The notes beneath the pieces were generated by a model. The model had not been told where the DNA came from, made no database searches, and saw nothing but the letters and a program-made list of their open reading frames with translations. Shown piece by piece: positions 8,380 through 17,002 of a stretch of 64,000 nt of DNA. Both the position numbers and the translations under genes were made by a program. The stretch comes from Thiodiazotropha sp040506195 (GTDB taxonomy: Bacteria > Pseudomonadota > Gammaproteobacteria > Chromatiales > Chromatiaceae): NCBI GenBank assembly GCA_040506195.1, contig JBEVXH010000007.1, forward strand, positions 186,001 through 250,000. The letters run 5' to 3'. Position 1 is the stretch's first letter, and each line of letters starts with the position of its first letter.

Positions 8380-9092
8380 CGCGCATGTTGGCCAGTGTAA
8401 TCGACTGGCGGGAACTTGAAACGGCGATTGAAGGCGGTGCGGATATCATCGATTTGAAGAATCCCCGCACCGGCGCATTGGGCGCCCTTCCGATCGAGTC
8501 GATTCGCAGCCTGGCAGCCAGGTGTGGCGGCCGTTGCCCGGTCAGTGCCACGGTCGGCGATCTGCCCGCCGAGCCGCAACAACTTACTCAGGCGATCGGC
8601 CGGACCGCCGAATGCGGTGTTGACTATGTCAAGGTCGGTTTTTTCTCCGCTAAAAACCTGACCCGATGCCTGCAGGCCATCGCCGGGCTCACCCACAGGC
8701 ATAAGGTGGTTGCTGTCCTTTTCGCGGATCGTGAACCGCCGCTGGAGAGGCTGGGTGAGTTTGCCGGCTCCGGTTTTCACGGTGTCATGCTCGACACGGC
8801 TGAGAAGGGTGGGGGAGGATTGCTGGACCACATGGATCCTAACCGGCTTGAACGGTTCGTGAGCGAGGTCAGGGCACTCGACATGCTAAGCGGTCTCGCC
8901 GGATCCCTGCGATTGGAGGATATCCCCCAACTGCATTGCCTATTGCCCGACTATCTCGGTTTTCGCGGCGCGCTATGTGAAGGGCGCGAGCGCACCGCCG
9001 ATATTGCACCACACCGGCTGCGTGCGATACATGATGCCCTCGCGCAAACAGCTCCACGGAGAGAGCGGACGGTGCAGGCGTTGCGTCGATGA
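8376..9092 (+). CDS. mfnB: (5-formylfuran-3-yl)methyl phosphate synthase
   Basis: 238 residues, DUF556/MfnB family. The enzyme condenses two glyceraldehyde-3-phosphate molecules into the furan phosphate, the first committed step of methanofuran. MLASVIDWREL and DIIDLKNPRTGALGA hold the family signature, with K28 in DLKNP as the expected Schiff-base lysine; DYVKVGFF follows on a later barrel strand. The start is ATG 8376, preceded at 7 bases by the strong site AAAGGAGG (8361-8368), and overlapping the DUF447 stop (ATGA). The C-terminus LPDYLGFRGALCEG is also family-typical. Confidence 0.93.
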   Translation: MTRMLASVIDWRELETAIEGGADIIDLKNPRTGALGALPIESIRSLAARCGGRCPVSATVGDLPAEPQQLTQAIGRTAECGVDYVKVGFFSAKNLTRCLQAIAGLTHRHKVVAVLFADREPPLERLGEFAGSGFHGVMLDTAEKGGGGLLDHMDPNRLERFVSEVRALDMLSGLAGSLRLEDIPQLHCLLPDYLGFRGALCEGRERTADIAPHRLRAIHDALAQTAPRRERTVQALRR

Positions 9093-10060
9093 TTGAAGAG
9101 CGATACGGGATAGATGCCTTGAGCAGCTGTCAGCCGAAGGACTTTATCGAGACGGCGGAGGGGCTGGTCTTCGCCGTGGTGGCTGAGGATCTTGATGAAG
9201 AGAGGGTGCTCGCAACCCTGAGATATCGACGAATCCCGGGTGGATATCAAAAGCTGTCGACCCGGGAAGGCGATGAGTTGCTGACAAATCACTATCCACA
9301 CTATATTCACTATTCCAAGGCGAGAGATGTCACCCTGCATGGGGTTCACCGTGATCTGGTCTGTGTGCATCATCAACCACGACAGAGATTACGGACAATG
9401 CGCCTGCAGATCCCGCACGATGAGATCGAGCAGAAGCTGCATCGCCTGATGGCCCTGTTCGAGGTAAACGGGTTGGATCCGGATGGGATAGGTGTTACCG
9501 GCTCTCTGCTGATTGGCGCGCAAAAAAGAACTTCCGATATCGATCTGCTCTTCTACCGGCAAAAGGTGTTCCATAAGGCCCGGGAGGTCATAAAATCTCT
9601 TCTGGCAAAACGACAGTTACAGCCGCTGGATAGCGCCCTGTGGCGAGAGGCCTATGACCGGCGCGGCTGTTCGCTCACATTTGATGAATATCTCTGGCAT
9701 GAACAGAGAAAATACAATAAAGCGGCGATTGAAGGAACAAAATTCGATATTACATACCTGAATCCCAACCCATGGCAGGACCTGCTCTGCTACAGAAAGC
9801 AAGGCACGCACAACCTTAAAGTATACGTTGTCGATGACAGTCACAGCTTCGAATACCCCGCTCGTTACATATTGGATCATCCCGCCGTAAAGGAGGCTGT
9901 CAGCTATACCGCCACCTATGTGGGCCAGGCCAAGCAGGGGGAGCAGGTAGCGATTCGGGGCCGCTTGGAGGTTTCAAGCGTCGGCCATCTTCGCATCGTG
10001 ATTGGCACCAACAGGGAGGCAAGCGATGAATATATTAAAGTGTTATCCCGGCAGCACTGA
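9089..10060 (+). CDS. nucleotidyltransferase-domain protein of the H4MPT cluster
   Basis: 323 residues. GSLLIGAQKRTSDIDLLFY near residue 145 is the Gly-Ser ... Asp-x-Asp signature of the DNA polymerase beta-type nucleotidyltransferase superfamily. Flanking domains are unassigned. Similar proteins lie in bacterial H4MPT clusters with the DHPS-like and DUF447 genes, so a nucleotidyl or glycosyl-phosphate transfer step in cofactor assembly is plausible but inferred. The start overlaps the mfnB stop (ATGA), and its own 3' end covers the start of the following gene by 35 bases. Confidence 0.75.
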   Translation: MIEERYGIDALSSCQPKDFIETAEGLVFAVVAEDLDEERVLATLRYRRIPGGYQKLSTREGDELLTNHYPHYIHYSKARDVTLHGVHRDLVCVHHQPRQRLRTMRLQIPHDEIEQKLHRLMALFEVNGLDPDGIGVTGSLLIGAQKRTSDIDLLFYRQKVFHKAREVIKSLLAKRQLQPLDSALWREAYDRRGCSLTFDEYLWHEQRKYNKAAIEGTKFDITYLNPNPWQDLLCYRKQGTHNLKVYVVDDSHSFEYPARYILDHPAVKEAVSYTATYVGQAKQGEQVAIRGRLEVSSVGHLRIVIGTNREASDEYIKVLSRQH

Positions 10061-10580
10061 GGGCCCGAAAATTCTTCAACTGGCGGCTTTCATGGCTATG
10101 ATCGTTTGTATTCTTTCGCCTGCTGCAAGCAAAGCGGCGCAGCGTGAAAGGCTCGTCGTGCTGCCTTTCGAGATCGTCGACAATACCCCGGTTCCCGGGA
10201 ATAATGCTCGTCACCAGAAGATGCTGGAAAAAATTACCGGCTTTATCGGCGAGACAATCGAAAATGAGGGCCTATTCGATGTAGTCTCGCAGCAGCAAGT
10301 CAACGATGTGGTCATTGCCGCCCGCCTGGGCACCTATATACACACCTGTAATCATTGCGAATACGATCTGGCTGAAAAGGTTGAGGGTGACAAGGTGATG
10401 GTCGGCTGGGTTTATAAAATGAGCATGCTTATTCTGACCATGCATATCGAGGTCAAGGATGTGGAGAGCGAAAAGACGGTGATCAGCAAGGCCTACGATT
10501 TCAGGGGGGACAATGAGAAGGCCTGGCTGCGCGCCGCCAGGTACATGGTGCGCGATCTGGGTGAAATGCTCGGCAAGTGA
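10026..10580 (+). CDS. secreted DUF2380/DUF3280-like protein
   Basis: 184 residues with a signal peptide: hydrophobic AAFMAMIVCILSPAASKA, cleavage expected after the AxA-like site near residue 38. The mature part begins LVVLPFEIVDN, typical of periplasmic DUF2380-type proteins, and holds a CNHC pair near residue 112. The ATG at 10026 is preceded by GGAGG at 10015-10019. It lies within the 3' end of the nucleotidyltransferase gene, so it is co-transcribed with cofactor genes, although an exported protein has no obvious step in H4MPT synthesis. Similar genes accompany H4MPT clusters in methylotrophs (from memory). Confidence 0.7.
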   Translation: MNILKCYPGSTEGPKILQLAAFMAMIVCILSPAASKAAQRERLVVLPFEIVDNTPVPGNNARHQKMLEKITGFIGETIENEGLFDVVSQQQVNDVVIAARLGTYIHTCNHCEYDLAEKVEGDKVMVGWVYKMSMLILTMHIEVKDVESEKTVISKAYDFRGDNEKAWLRAARYMVRDLGEMLGK

Positions 10581-10658
10581 TCCTGTCGGTTTTTTCTATA
10601 CATTGTAGGAACCCTGTTGCATTATATTTTCTTTCAGGCCCTAGTTAATCTACAGTGA

Positions 10659-11828
10659 ATGAAACAGTTAAACACCCCCCGCGATTTGGCCATCAATGGC
10701 GCCGAGCCGGCATTTACTGAACCCCTCCACGTCGGCCGTCCATCTATCGGCGATCGGGAACTGTTTTTACGCTACACGAATGAGATACTCGACCGTCAAT
10801 GGCTGACGAATAACGGCCCCGTGGTTCGAGAGCTTGAAGGGCGTATCGCCGATTATCATGATGTGTCCCACTGTGTGGCAATGTGCAGCGGCACGGTCGC
10901 CCTGGAGATTGCAATCCGTGCATTGCAGTTGAAGGGAGAGGTGATTGTTCCCTCGTACACCTTCATCGCCACGGCCCATGCGCTTCATTGGCAGGCGATC
11001 ACACCGATATTTGCCGATATCGATCCACATACACACAATCTCGATCCTGCAGCGGTCCGGCGCATGATCACCCCGCGCACCACGGGCATTATCGGTGTGC
11101 ATCTATGGGGAAGGATTGCCGCTGTGGAGGCACTGCAGTCAATCGCAGATGAGTATCAACTAAAGTTGATGTTCGATGCCGCACATGCATTCGGGTGTAC
11201 CCGTGCCGGGATGAAAGTCGGCAACTTCGGCTGTTGTGAAGTATTGAGTTTTCATGCCACGAAATTTTTCCATACCTTTGAGGGTGGAGCCGTTCTTACC
11301 AATGACGATGAATTGGCCGAGACCATGAGGCTGATGCGTAATTTCGGTTTTTCCGGTGTCGACAATGTCATTCACCCTGGCACCAACGGTAAAATGACGG
11401 AAATAGCGGCGGCTATGGGATTGACCAATATCCGATCCATAGACAAGGTCATCGATCATAACCGCAGTGTATATCAGGCCTATGGCAGAGCACTTGCTGA
11501 TGTTGCGACAGTAGACCTGCTAGCCTATGACGAACAGGAATCCAACAATTATCAATATGTGGTTGTTGAAGTGACGGAGGACTCGCCGGTAACACGTGAT
11601 CGGATTGTCGATGCGCTTCAGGCCGAAAACGTATTGGCAAGACGCTACTTTTGGCCCTGTTGTCATCGAAAAAAGCCCTATTCGGATCTCTATCCGAACG
11701 CCGGCGGCTTCCTTGCCAATAGTGAACGAGTTTCAGAACGGGTAATCGTGCTACCGGCAGGAGCGGAAATGGATGATGAGAAGGTGGATACGGTCGCCTC
11801 AATTATCAGAGTCCTGACCAGTGTATGA
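10659..11828 (+). CDS. DegT/DnrJ/EryC1/StrS-family PLP aminotransferase
   Basis: 389 residues. The PLP lysine is K202 in SFHATKFFHTFEGGA, with FDAAHAFG (D173) upstream, both diagnostic of sugar aminotransferases that aminate keto-sugar nucleotides. EVIVPSYTFIATAHAL is the conserved N-terminal block. A NeuD-type acyltransferase 4 kb downstream would be a natural partner to acylate the resulting amino sugar. It follows the cofactor run after a 78-base gap and has its own weak start context, so it may open a separate surface-glycan unit. MfnC-type aminotransferases are a different family, so a methanofuran role is less likely. Confidence 0.85.
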   Translation: MKQLNTPRDLAINGAEPAFTEPLHVGRPSIGDRELFLRYTNEILDRQWLTNNGPVVRELEGRIADYHDVSHCVAMCSGTVALEIAIRALQLKGEVIVPSYTFIATAHALHWQAITPIFADIDPHTHNLDPAAVRRMITPRTTGIIGVHLWGRIAAVEALQSIADEYQLKLMFDAAHAFGCTRAGMKVGNFGCCEVLSFHATKFFHTFEGGAVLTNDDELAETMRLMRNFGFSGVDNVIHPGTNGKMTEIAAAMGLTNIRSIDKVIDHNRSVYQAYGRALADVATVDLLAYDEQESNNYQYVVVEVTEDSPVTRDRIVDALQAENVLARRYFWPCCHRKKPYSDLYPNAGGFLANSERVSERVIVLPAGAEMDDEKVDTVASIIRVLTSV

Positions 11829-11861
11829 TCATATTGATCCGGCAACCTAAAAGGTTACTGG

Positions 11862-11883
11862 ATTAGTGTTAACAGGCCCTAAA
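11862..11883 (+). repeat. short dispersed repeat, copy 1
   Basis: ATTAGTGTTAACAGGCCCTA followed by A residues. Near-identical copies lie inverted at 15867-15888 and, for its last 16 bases, direct at 31580-31595. It sits between two convergent genes. Confidence 0.6.
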
Positions 11884-11989
11884 AAGGCGCATATATGCGA
11901 CTTGCTTTCACAGTATTCTCCGTAAGGGTGAATCAGACTGAACAGATAGCTGAGAATGGTGGTTGATCAGTTTGAAATCCGCTGGTTGG

Positions 11990-13000
11990 TCAGTCGATCG
12001 CGGAATATATAGTCTCAAGTGATTTTACGCCGGTAGTACAGGCAGTGTTGCTGTTACTGAAATTAGCCTGTCCCGTATAGCGTTCAGGTAAGACGTAACC
12101 CTGTTGGGCCAACCGATCACGGATCAGATCATAGACCATTGCCGGGTTTTCACAAAACCGTTCGTAGTCTATCGACAGCCATCGCTCACTCGGAATTTTT
12201 TCAAAACTGTTCGCAATGGCCTGACGTGTGAAATGGATCTGTGCAGCGACCTCGTGCTCTGGTGTGTTCAGTGTCAAGGCATCATATTCCGGCGGCTTGA
12301 ATCCCCACCATAAACGACGATCCCCCCTGAATCGCTCACGTGCATTCAGAATGGAGAGCATTTGATAGGCGGGTTCACGGCGAACATGTATAAACAGGAT
12401 TTTGCCGAATAGCCGGTCGATAAAGTCAAGATTCCAATTGACGATGATGCCCTTCATGGCAAAAGGCTTCGCGAAGGCCGACTCGAGAGCCGCCAGTTCC
12501 TTGACGAAATTACGGGTGTCAGCCGTTTCCTGTTTCGTTTCATCGAGATAGGGGCAGTCATTGAAATCGAAGAAACGTCGCCAGAAATACCAGAATACAT
12601 TGGGTGCGGCCAGGCCGTCTGTTTTGCCAAGATCAGAGGCGAAGCTGCTGTGCACGGTGTAGGCTCGAATGTCCTCGAAATCATGCTTATATTGAAATTT
12701 CGGGTTTACCAGCATTTCATGGATAAGCGCACCGATATAGGGCGCTTTATAGAAACGGGCGATCAGGTTGGATGGATACCCGAAACAGCCGCTGGCCGCC
12801 AGCCACTGCATCATCAGTGTCGTACCGGACCGGGGACCACCAACGACCAATACCAGTGGCAGTTCGGGGGCTTTGAATTGCGCAAGTTCTTGCTCGGCGG
12901 ATCTCTGTAATATGTTATTGAGACGTTCTATCAGGCTCTCCAACTCGGGATTGCGGCGAAATGCATCAGTTCTGGATTCATTGCCCATTTCTTGCGACAT
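11990..13000 (-). CDS. sulfotransferase family protein
   Basis: 336 residues. LVLVVGGPRSGTTLMMQWL (residues ~49-67) is the PAPS 5'-phosphosulfate loop, and FIHVRREPAYQMLSILNARERF near residue 215 matches the 3'-phosphate-binding RxxP-type segment. The enzyme would transfer sulfate from PAPS to a carbohydrate or lipid hydroxyl. It is the second gene of a minus-strand pair, 29 bases after a methyltransferase, and is convergent with the aminotransferase. No membrane segment is evident, so it acts in the cytoplasm on a nucleotide- or lipid-linked acceptor (inference). Confidence 0.85.
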   Translation of the reverse strand: MSQEMGNESRTDAFRRNPELESLIERLNNILQRSAEQELAQFKAPELPLVLVVGGPRSGTTLMMQWLAASGCFGYPSNLIARFYKAPYIGALIHEMLVNPKFQYKHDFEDIRAYTVHSSFASDLGKTDGLAAPNVFWYFWRRFFDFNDCPYLDETKQETADTRNFVKELAALESAFAKPFAMKGIIVNWNLDFIDRLFGKILFIHVRREPAYQMLSILNARERFRGDRRLWWGFKPPEYDALTLNTPEHEVAAQIHFTRQAIANSFEKIPSERWLSIDYERFCENPAMVYDLIRDRLAQQGYVLPERYTGQANFSNSNTACTTGVKSLETIYSAID

Positions 13001-13029
13001 GGCTGTTTCTCATGGTTTGATTGTGGCCA

Positions 13030-13815
13030 CTACGGCCAATAGGCCATAAAACCCTCTGCTACATGCCAGCCCGGTATTGAAATCAGTTCAGGCTTTTCCT
13101 TCAGCAGCTGTTTGAGCGGCTTGCGGAACCACACCCATAACCGTGCTTCCACAACATACAATGAGGAGCGGAATCCCCATTGATCGAACAGCTGCGCCAT
13201 ACCGCGGTTGGTGTAAAAAATAGTGTGCACCGGCAGTAGATAGAACCAATCGGGATCGCGTGGTATTTCACCACGGACCAGGGTATGCAAGCCCAGGCAA
13301 CCATCATCGGCTACGAGTCCTGCCAAGGCATCCATATCGGATCGGCTGCGTAGATGTTCCAGGGTGGATGTGGAAATCACCATATCAAAATGGCCGGGGA
13401 TCAGATCAGACTCCTGCAGATAGCCTTCCTTTTTCCAGTAACGGTCATAGCGGGCTATCTGCCCAATCCTCGTATCCAGCATCCCGGCGAGTTCACCCTC
13501 ACCACAGCCAAAATCCAGCCAGGGCTTGCCGCTGTCCAGCAGCCCGATGTCGGCAAGTTTCGACAGGACCGCGGCTTGTTGCTCGAGCCTGGCACGCCAG
13601 TTGGGATCATCGGGATTATCACCACTGCCACGATAGTTGCTGTGATAGTTTTCACAAACAGACTGCCACTGATGCTCCGGAAGTTCCAGCAGGGTTTGAG
13701 CGTACACGGTGCCGCATGCCGTACAACGTTCATAGTCCACTGTGTCGAGACCGAAGCGGTCGAATTGTTTACTGAAGCAGTACTCTGCCGGGGCCGTGCA
13801 TATATAACAATTCAT
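13030..13815 (-). CDS. class I SAM-dependent methyltransferase with N-terminal zinc-ribbon
   Basis: 261 residues. An N-terminal Cys pair set (CYICTAPAEYC and CTACGTVY) resembles the zinc-binding head of sugar C- and O-methyltransferases. The SAM motif I is WLDFGCGEGELAGML near residue 98, with FDMVISTSTLEHL as the later motif. It starts 43 bases from the divergent CapK-like gene, so the two probably share a control region. With the downstream sulfotransferase it likely decorates a glycan or lipid; the acceptor is unknown. Confidence 0.83.
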   Translation of the reverse strand: MNCYICTAPAEYCFSKQFDRFGLDTVDYERCTACGTVYAQTLLELPEHQWQSVCENYHSNYRGSGDNPDDPNWRARLEQQAAVLSKLADIGLLDSGKPWLDFGCGEGELAGMLDTRIGQIARYDRYWKKEGYLQESDLIPGHFDMVISTSTLEHLRSRSDMDALAGLVADDGCLGLHTLVRGEIPRDPDWFYLLPVHTIFYTNRGMAQLFDQWGFRSSLYVVEARLWVWFRKPLKQLLKEKPELISIPGWHVAEGFMAYWP

Positions 13816-13858
13816 TGTTGGTATACTAGCATCATGATTCAGGCATTGACGAATTACG

Positions 13859-15193
13859 ATGCAGCAAGATAGCGAAACTTTCTGGGACAGGCAGCGGGAG
13901 ACACTTCCCGCCGATCAGCGTCAGGCCTTGATCTTTGATCGCATCAAATATCAGTTGAACCATGTCTACGAGCGGACCCCGTTTTACCGCCAACTCTATG
14001 ATGCCCATGGCGTGCACCCTGAAGCGATTAAAGATCTCAACGACTTCACAACCAAGGTGCCCATTGTCACCAAGGCCATGCTGCAACAGTCGCAGCGCGA
14101 CCACCCTCCTTTCGGTAACTATCTGGGGGTTGACTTTTCCCAGGTCAAACGGATTCAGGGCACCTCGGGAACCACCGGGCAACCTACACTGTTCGCCATA
14201 AGCGGGGAGGATTGGGAGCATGTATCCGAGGCACAGGCCATGCAGTGCTGGGCCGCCGGACTGAGGCCATCGGATATCGTACAGATCGTATTTCCTCTCA
14301 GCCTCTATGTCGGTGGCTGGGGGTTGCTCGGAGCGGCTGAACGAATCGGCGCCAAGGTTCTGCCGATGGCGGGGGGTAATACCGAACGCCAGATAGCCAT
14401 GTTGCAACAGGTGGGCACGAGCGTGATCTGTGGAACGCCTTCCTTTTGCCTGCATATCCTGGAGACAGCCCGCGGAATGGGAATTGAGTTGGCATCGAGC
14501 CGGTTGCGCCTGGGATTTTTCGGCGGTGAGCCGGGAGCGGGAATTCCCAGTGTCAGGCAGCGACTCGAGTCGGGATTCGGCATACGCGCCATCGATTTCG
14601 GTAATGTCGCGGAACTCCATCCCTGTTCCAACATGGAGTGCTCTCACGGAAGCGGCATGCATGTCTATCAGGATGTGGATTACACCGAAGTGGTAAACCC
14701 GCAAAACCCGAATCAATCCTATGGCTATAACCGTAGAGGGGCCGTTGTCTACACTCATCTGTGGCGCAAATCACAACCCATGATCCGCTATTTTCCCGGT
14801 GATGAAACCCTCGTGACCGATGAGCCCTGTGCCTGTGGTCGTACCTATCCCCGCATGCCTCACGGCATTATCGGGCGTCTTGACGATATGATCATCGTGC
14901 GTGGCGTCAAATTCTATCCCGGCGACGTTGAAGAGCTGTTACGAGGGCTGGATGGTATGGGAACCGAGTTCAGAATTATTCTTGAACGCCAGGGTGAACT
15001 GGATGAGGTCCGAATCGAGGCAGAGTGCGATACGACGGTAGATAGTGATCTATTCAGGGCTAAAGCCGAACACAAGCTACAGAATGGATTGGGCATGCGG
15101 GTTACTGTCATGCCAAAGGAGCAGGGGTATTTTCCTCTTACACAATTCAAGGCGCGCCGGGTGATTGATCGCAGGCCGAGGCATGAGCAATGA
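13859..15193 (+). CDS. phenylacetate-CoA ligase/CapK-like adenylate-forming enzyme
   Basis: 444 residues of the PaaK/CapK family. RIQGTSGTTGQPTLFAI (near residue 100) is the ATP/AMP-binding P-loop; GFFGGEPG is the A4-like motif; IIGRLDDMIIVRGVKFYPGDVEELL contains the hinge and C-terminal domain entry. It activates a carboxylic acid as acyl-AMP. Its partners here are glycan-type genes rather than the paa pathway, so a CapK-like surface role is possible, but aryl-CoA formation cannot be excluded. The stop overlaps the NeuD start by four bases. Confidence 0.82.
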   Translation: MQQDSETFWDRQRETLPADQRQALIFDRIKYQLNHVYERTPFYRQLYDAHGVHPEAIKDLNDFTTKVPIVTKAMLQQSQRDHPPFGNYLGVDFSQVKRIQGTSGTTGQPTLFAISGEDWEHVSEAQAMQCWAAGLRPSDIVQIVFPLSLYVGGWGLLGAAERIGAKVLPMAGGNTERQIAMLQQVGTSVICGTPSFCLHILETARGMGIELASSRLRLGFFGGEPGAGIPSVRQRLESGFGIRAIDFGNVAELHPCSNMECSHGSGMHVYQDVDYTEVVNPQNPNQSYGYNRRGAVVYTHLWRKSQPMIRYFPGDETLVTDEPCACGRTYPRMPHGIIGRLDDMIIVRGVKFYPGDVEELLRGLDGMGTEFRIILERQGELDEVRIEAECDTTVDSDLFRAKAEHKLQNGLGMRVTVMPKEQGYFPLTQFKARRVIDRRPRHEQ

Positions 15194-15870
15194 GCGAAAT
15201 AATAAACGATAAGCCACTGGTGATCATCGGCAGCGGTGGGCATGCCTGTTGTGTCAAGGACGTGGCTCAGCTTGCCGGTTTCAGCACTATCGGATTTATT
15301 GACCGTACCCGCAGCAAAGGGGAGAAAATCAATCAACTTCCGATCTTGGGTGGAGACGAATTGCTGCATGACATCAGCTTTATCGGTGAGCACCTTTTCG
15401 TGGTCGGTATCGGTAGTCCGGTCGCACGCCGGCGTTATGGCGAACTGTTGTTGCAAAAACAGGCCGACTGTCCGGCTATCGTCAATCCGTCCTCATTTGT
15501 CTCGCCTCATGCAATATTGGGTAGCGGGGTGTTGCTGATGGGTATGAATGCAGTCAATCATGGCGCAAGACTTGATGATTTCGTCGCCTTGGATTGGCAA
15601 GTCACGATCGGACATGGCGCCCACCTGGGCAGTGCGGTGTTCGCGGGTCCGGGAAGCCGGGTAGCCGGTAATGTGATCTGCGGCGAGGAAACCTATTTGG
15701 GCCTTGGATGCCAGGTTATTGAACGGGTAAGGATCGGTCGCGGCAGTCTCATCGGTGCGGGTTCGACCGTTACTCGCGATATTCCCGAGCGTATGGTTGC
15801 AGTGGGCTCCCCCGCCAAGGCGATTCGTCAACATAGTGAAGAGGAAGTGGACTTGGGGCCGCAGTTCTAG
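15190..15870 (+). CDS. NeuD/PglD-type sugar O/N-acyltransferase
   Basis: 226 residues. The N-terminal PVIIGSGGHA-like Rossmann segment (LVIIGSGGHACCVKDVA) precedes a left-handed beta-helix of hexapeptide repeats from residue ~105 (VNHGARLDDFVALDW, TIGHGAHLGS, RVRIGRGSLIGAGSTV). NeuD/PglD enzymes acetylate amino sugars; this one could act on the product of the DegT aminotransferase. It is coupled to the adenylating enzyme by an ATGA overlap. The stop codon lies inside the dispersed repeat copy 2. Confidence 0.87.
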   Translation: MSEIINDKPLVIIGSGGHACCVKDVAQLAGFSTIGFIDRTRSKGEKINQLPILGGDELLHDISFIGEHLFVVGIGSPVARRRYGELLLQKQADCPAIVNPSSFVSPHAILGSGVLLMGMNAVNHGARLDDFVALDWQVTIGHGAHLGSAVFAGPGSRVAGNVICGEETYLGLGCQVIERVRIGRGSLIGAGSTVTRDIPERMVAVGSPAKAIRQHSEEEVDLGPQF

Positions 15871-15888
15871 GGCCTGTCAACACTAATT
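15867..15888 (-). repeat. short dispersed repeat, copy 2 (inverted)
   Basis: Reverse complement reads ATTAGTGTTGACAGGCCCTA, one mismatch from copy 1 over 20 bases. It overlaps the stop codon of the NeuD gene and lies between convergent genes, as copy 1 does. Confidence 0.6.
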
Positions 15889-15892
15889 CGGC

Positions 15893-16999
15893 TTACTGTT
15901 TACGTAGATAGAGGGTGTCGCCCATAGTGAACGACAGGTCGAACATATTGCTATGCAAGAGCTCGTCACCAGCCTTCTTCGGACCGTCACCGAAAACCCA
16001 AACATAGTCATCAAGCAGTAGCCAGCCTCCAGGCATAACATAAGGCGTCCAGGCATCGATATCCTGACGGACATGGTCGTAGTCGTGGTTGCCGTCGATA
16101 TGGAGCAGTGAGATCTCTCCTGTTACTGCGATGGTGCCGAGTTGGGGACTCGCCAGCATGCCTTCCATGGCAGCCTGTTTGTAGTGATCGATCGCCTTGG
16201 CCGAACTGTCGCGTATATAACCTGCGTTGGTCAGCAGTGAGATATTGCTGATATAGACCCTAAATATCTGCTCGAAATCGATCGCTTCCAAATCCCTGTT
16301 CAAAATCTCCGCCTGCCGGCCTTGTGCCTCGATTACCTGGTTCGACCAGGGATCGATACTGATCAGGTTTCCAAGCTCGTAACGCTCAGCCAGCCAGGCG
16401 AGGGCAAACGCGGAGCGACCGGCGAGTGAACCGATCTCCACCAGGTCCCCTTGTGGCAGGACCCTTGCAAGCTGTGCAAATGCGGTGAGTTTATCCAGGT
16501 CGCATTGACCAGGTATATCTAGGAACTGCTTGTGAAGTGCCGCATACTCTCCGGGTTTCAGTGCGGGCTTTACCCTTTCTTTTGAGTTGGCGAGCTGTTG
16601 AGGAAAGGGATCGGCAACGGCGGAATCGGCCCATGCATAACCGGCAGCCGTATCCTGCCAGATCGCCTGGTAGGGCGCGGGTTGGCAGAGGTGGAAACGG
16701 GGTTGGGCTGCCTGTTTTTCCCGCAGCTCTTTTAATAATGTCCACACCCCGGGATGGGGCGTGTAAACATGAGTAATGCCATGTGTCTCCAGGCAGGCCT
16801 CGAAGGCCCGGAAAAAATCCGGATCTGAAATGTAGGGCAGATGGATCAGCTCATCCAACCTTGGATCGGCAATCTGATTTTCAACTGAAGTGGCGCCGAC
16901 GAGCCTGACTCCCAAGGCATGTCCGACGGAAAGAAACGGTGTCGCTGCATCCATATCGACCGGAAAAACTAACAGAGTGATCGCCGCTGTAGTGTTCAA
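15893..16999 (-). CDS. TylF/class I methyltransferase with a pre-ATP-grasp-like N-terminal domain
   Basis: 368 residues. The N-terminal ~130 residues (LLVFPVDMDAATPFLSVG, then LDELIHLPYISDPDFFRAF) look like the pre-ATP-grasp Rossmann domain of CarB-type ligases, but no ATP-grasp domain follows. Residues ~165-368 are a SAM methyltransferase: LVEIGSLAGRSAFALAWL, ISIDPWS and LLHIDGNHDYDHVRQD with PGGWLLLDDY, as in TylF/macrocin O-methyltransferase-like proteins. It is last in a minus-strand run with the Ldh-family, pentapeptide and GT41 genes; only 3 bases separate it from the Ldh stop. Substrate unknown. Confidence 0.78.
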   Translation of the reverse strand: MNTTAAITLLVFPVDMDAATPFLSVGHALGVRLVGATSVENQIADPRLDELIHLPYISDPDFFRAFEACLETHGITHVYTPHPGVWTLLKELREKQAAQPRFHLCQPAPYQAIWQDTAAGYAWADSAVADPFPQQLANSKERVKPALKPGEYAALHKQFLDIPGQCDLDKLTAFAQLARVLPQGDLVEIGSLAGRSAFALAWLAERYELGNLISIDPWSNQVIEAQGRQAEILNRDLEAIDFEQIFRVYISNISLLTNAGYIRDSSAKAIDHYKQAAMEGMLASPQLGTIAVTGEISLLHIDGNHDYDHVRQDIDAWTPYVMPGGWLLLDDYVWVFGDGPKKAGDELLHSNMFDLSFTMGDTLYLRKQ

Positions 17000-17002
17000 T
17001 GG

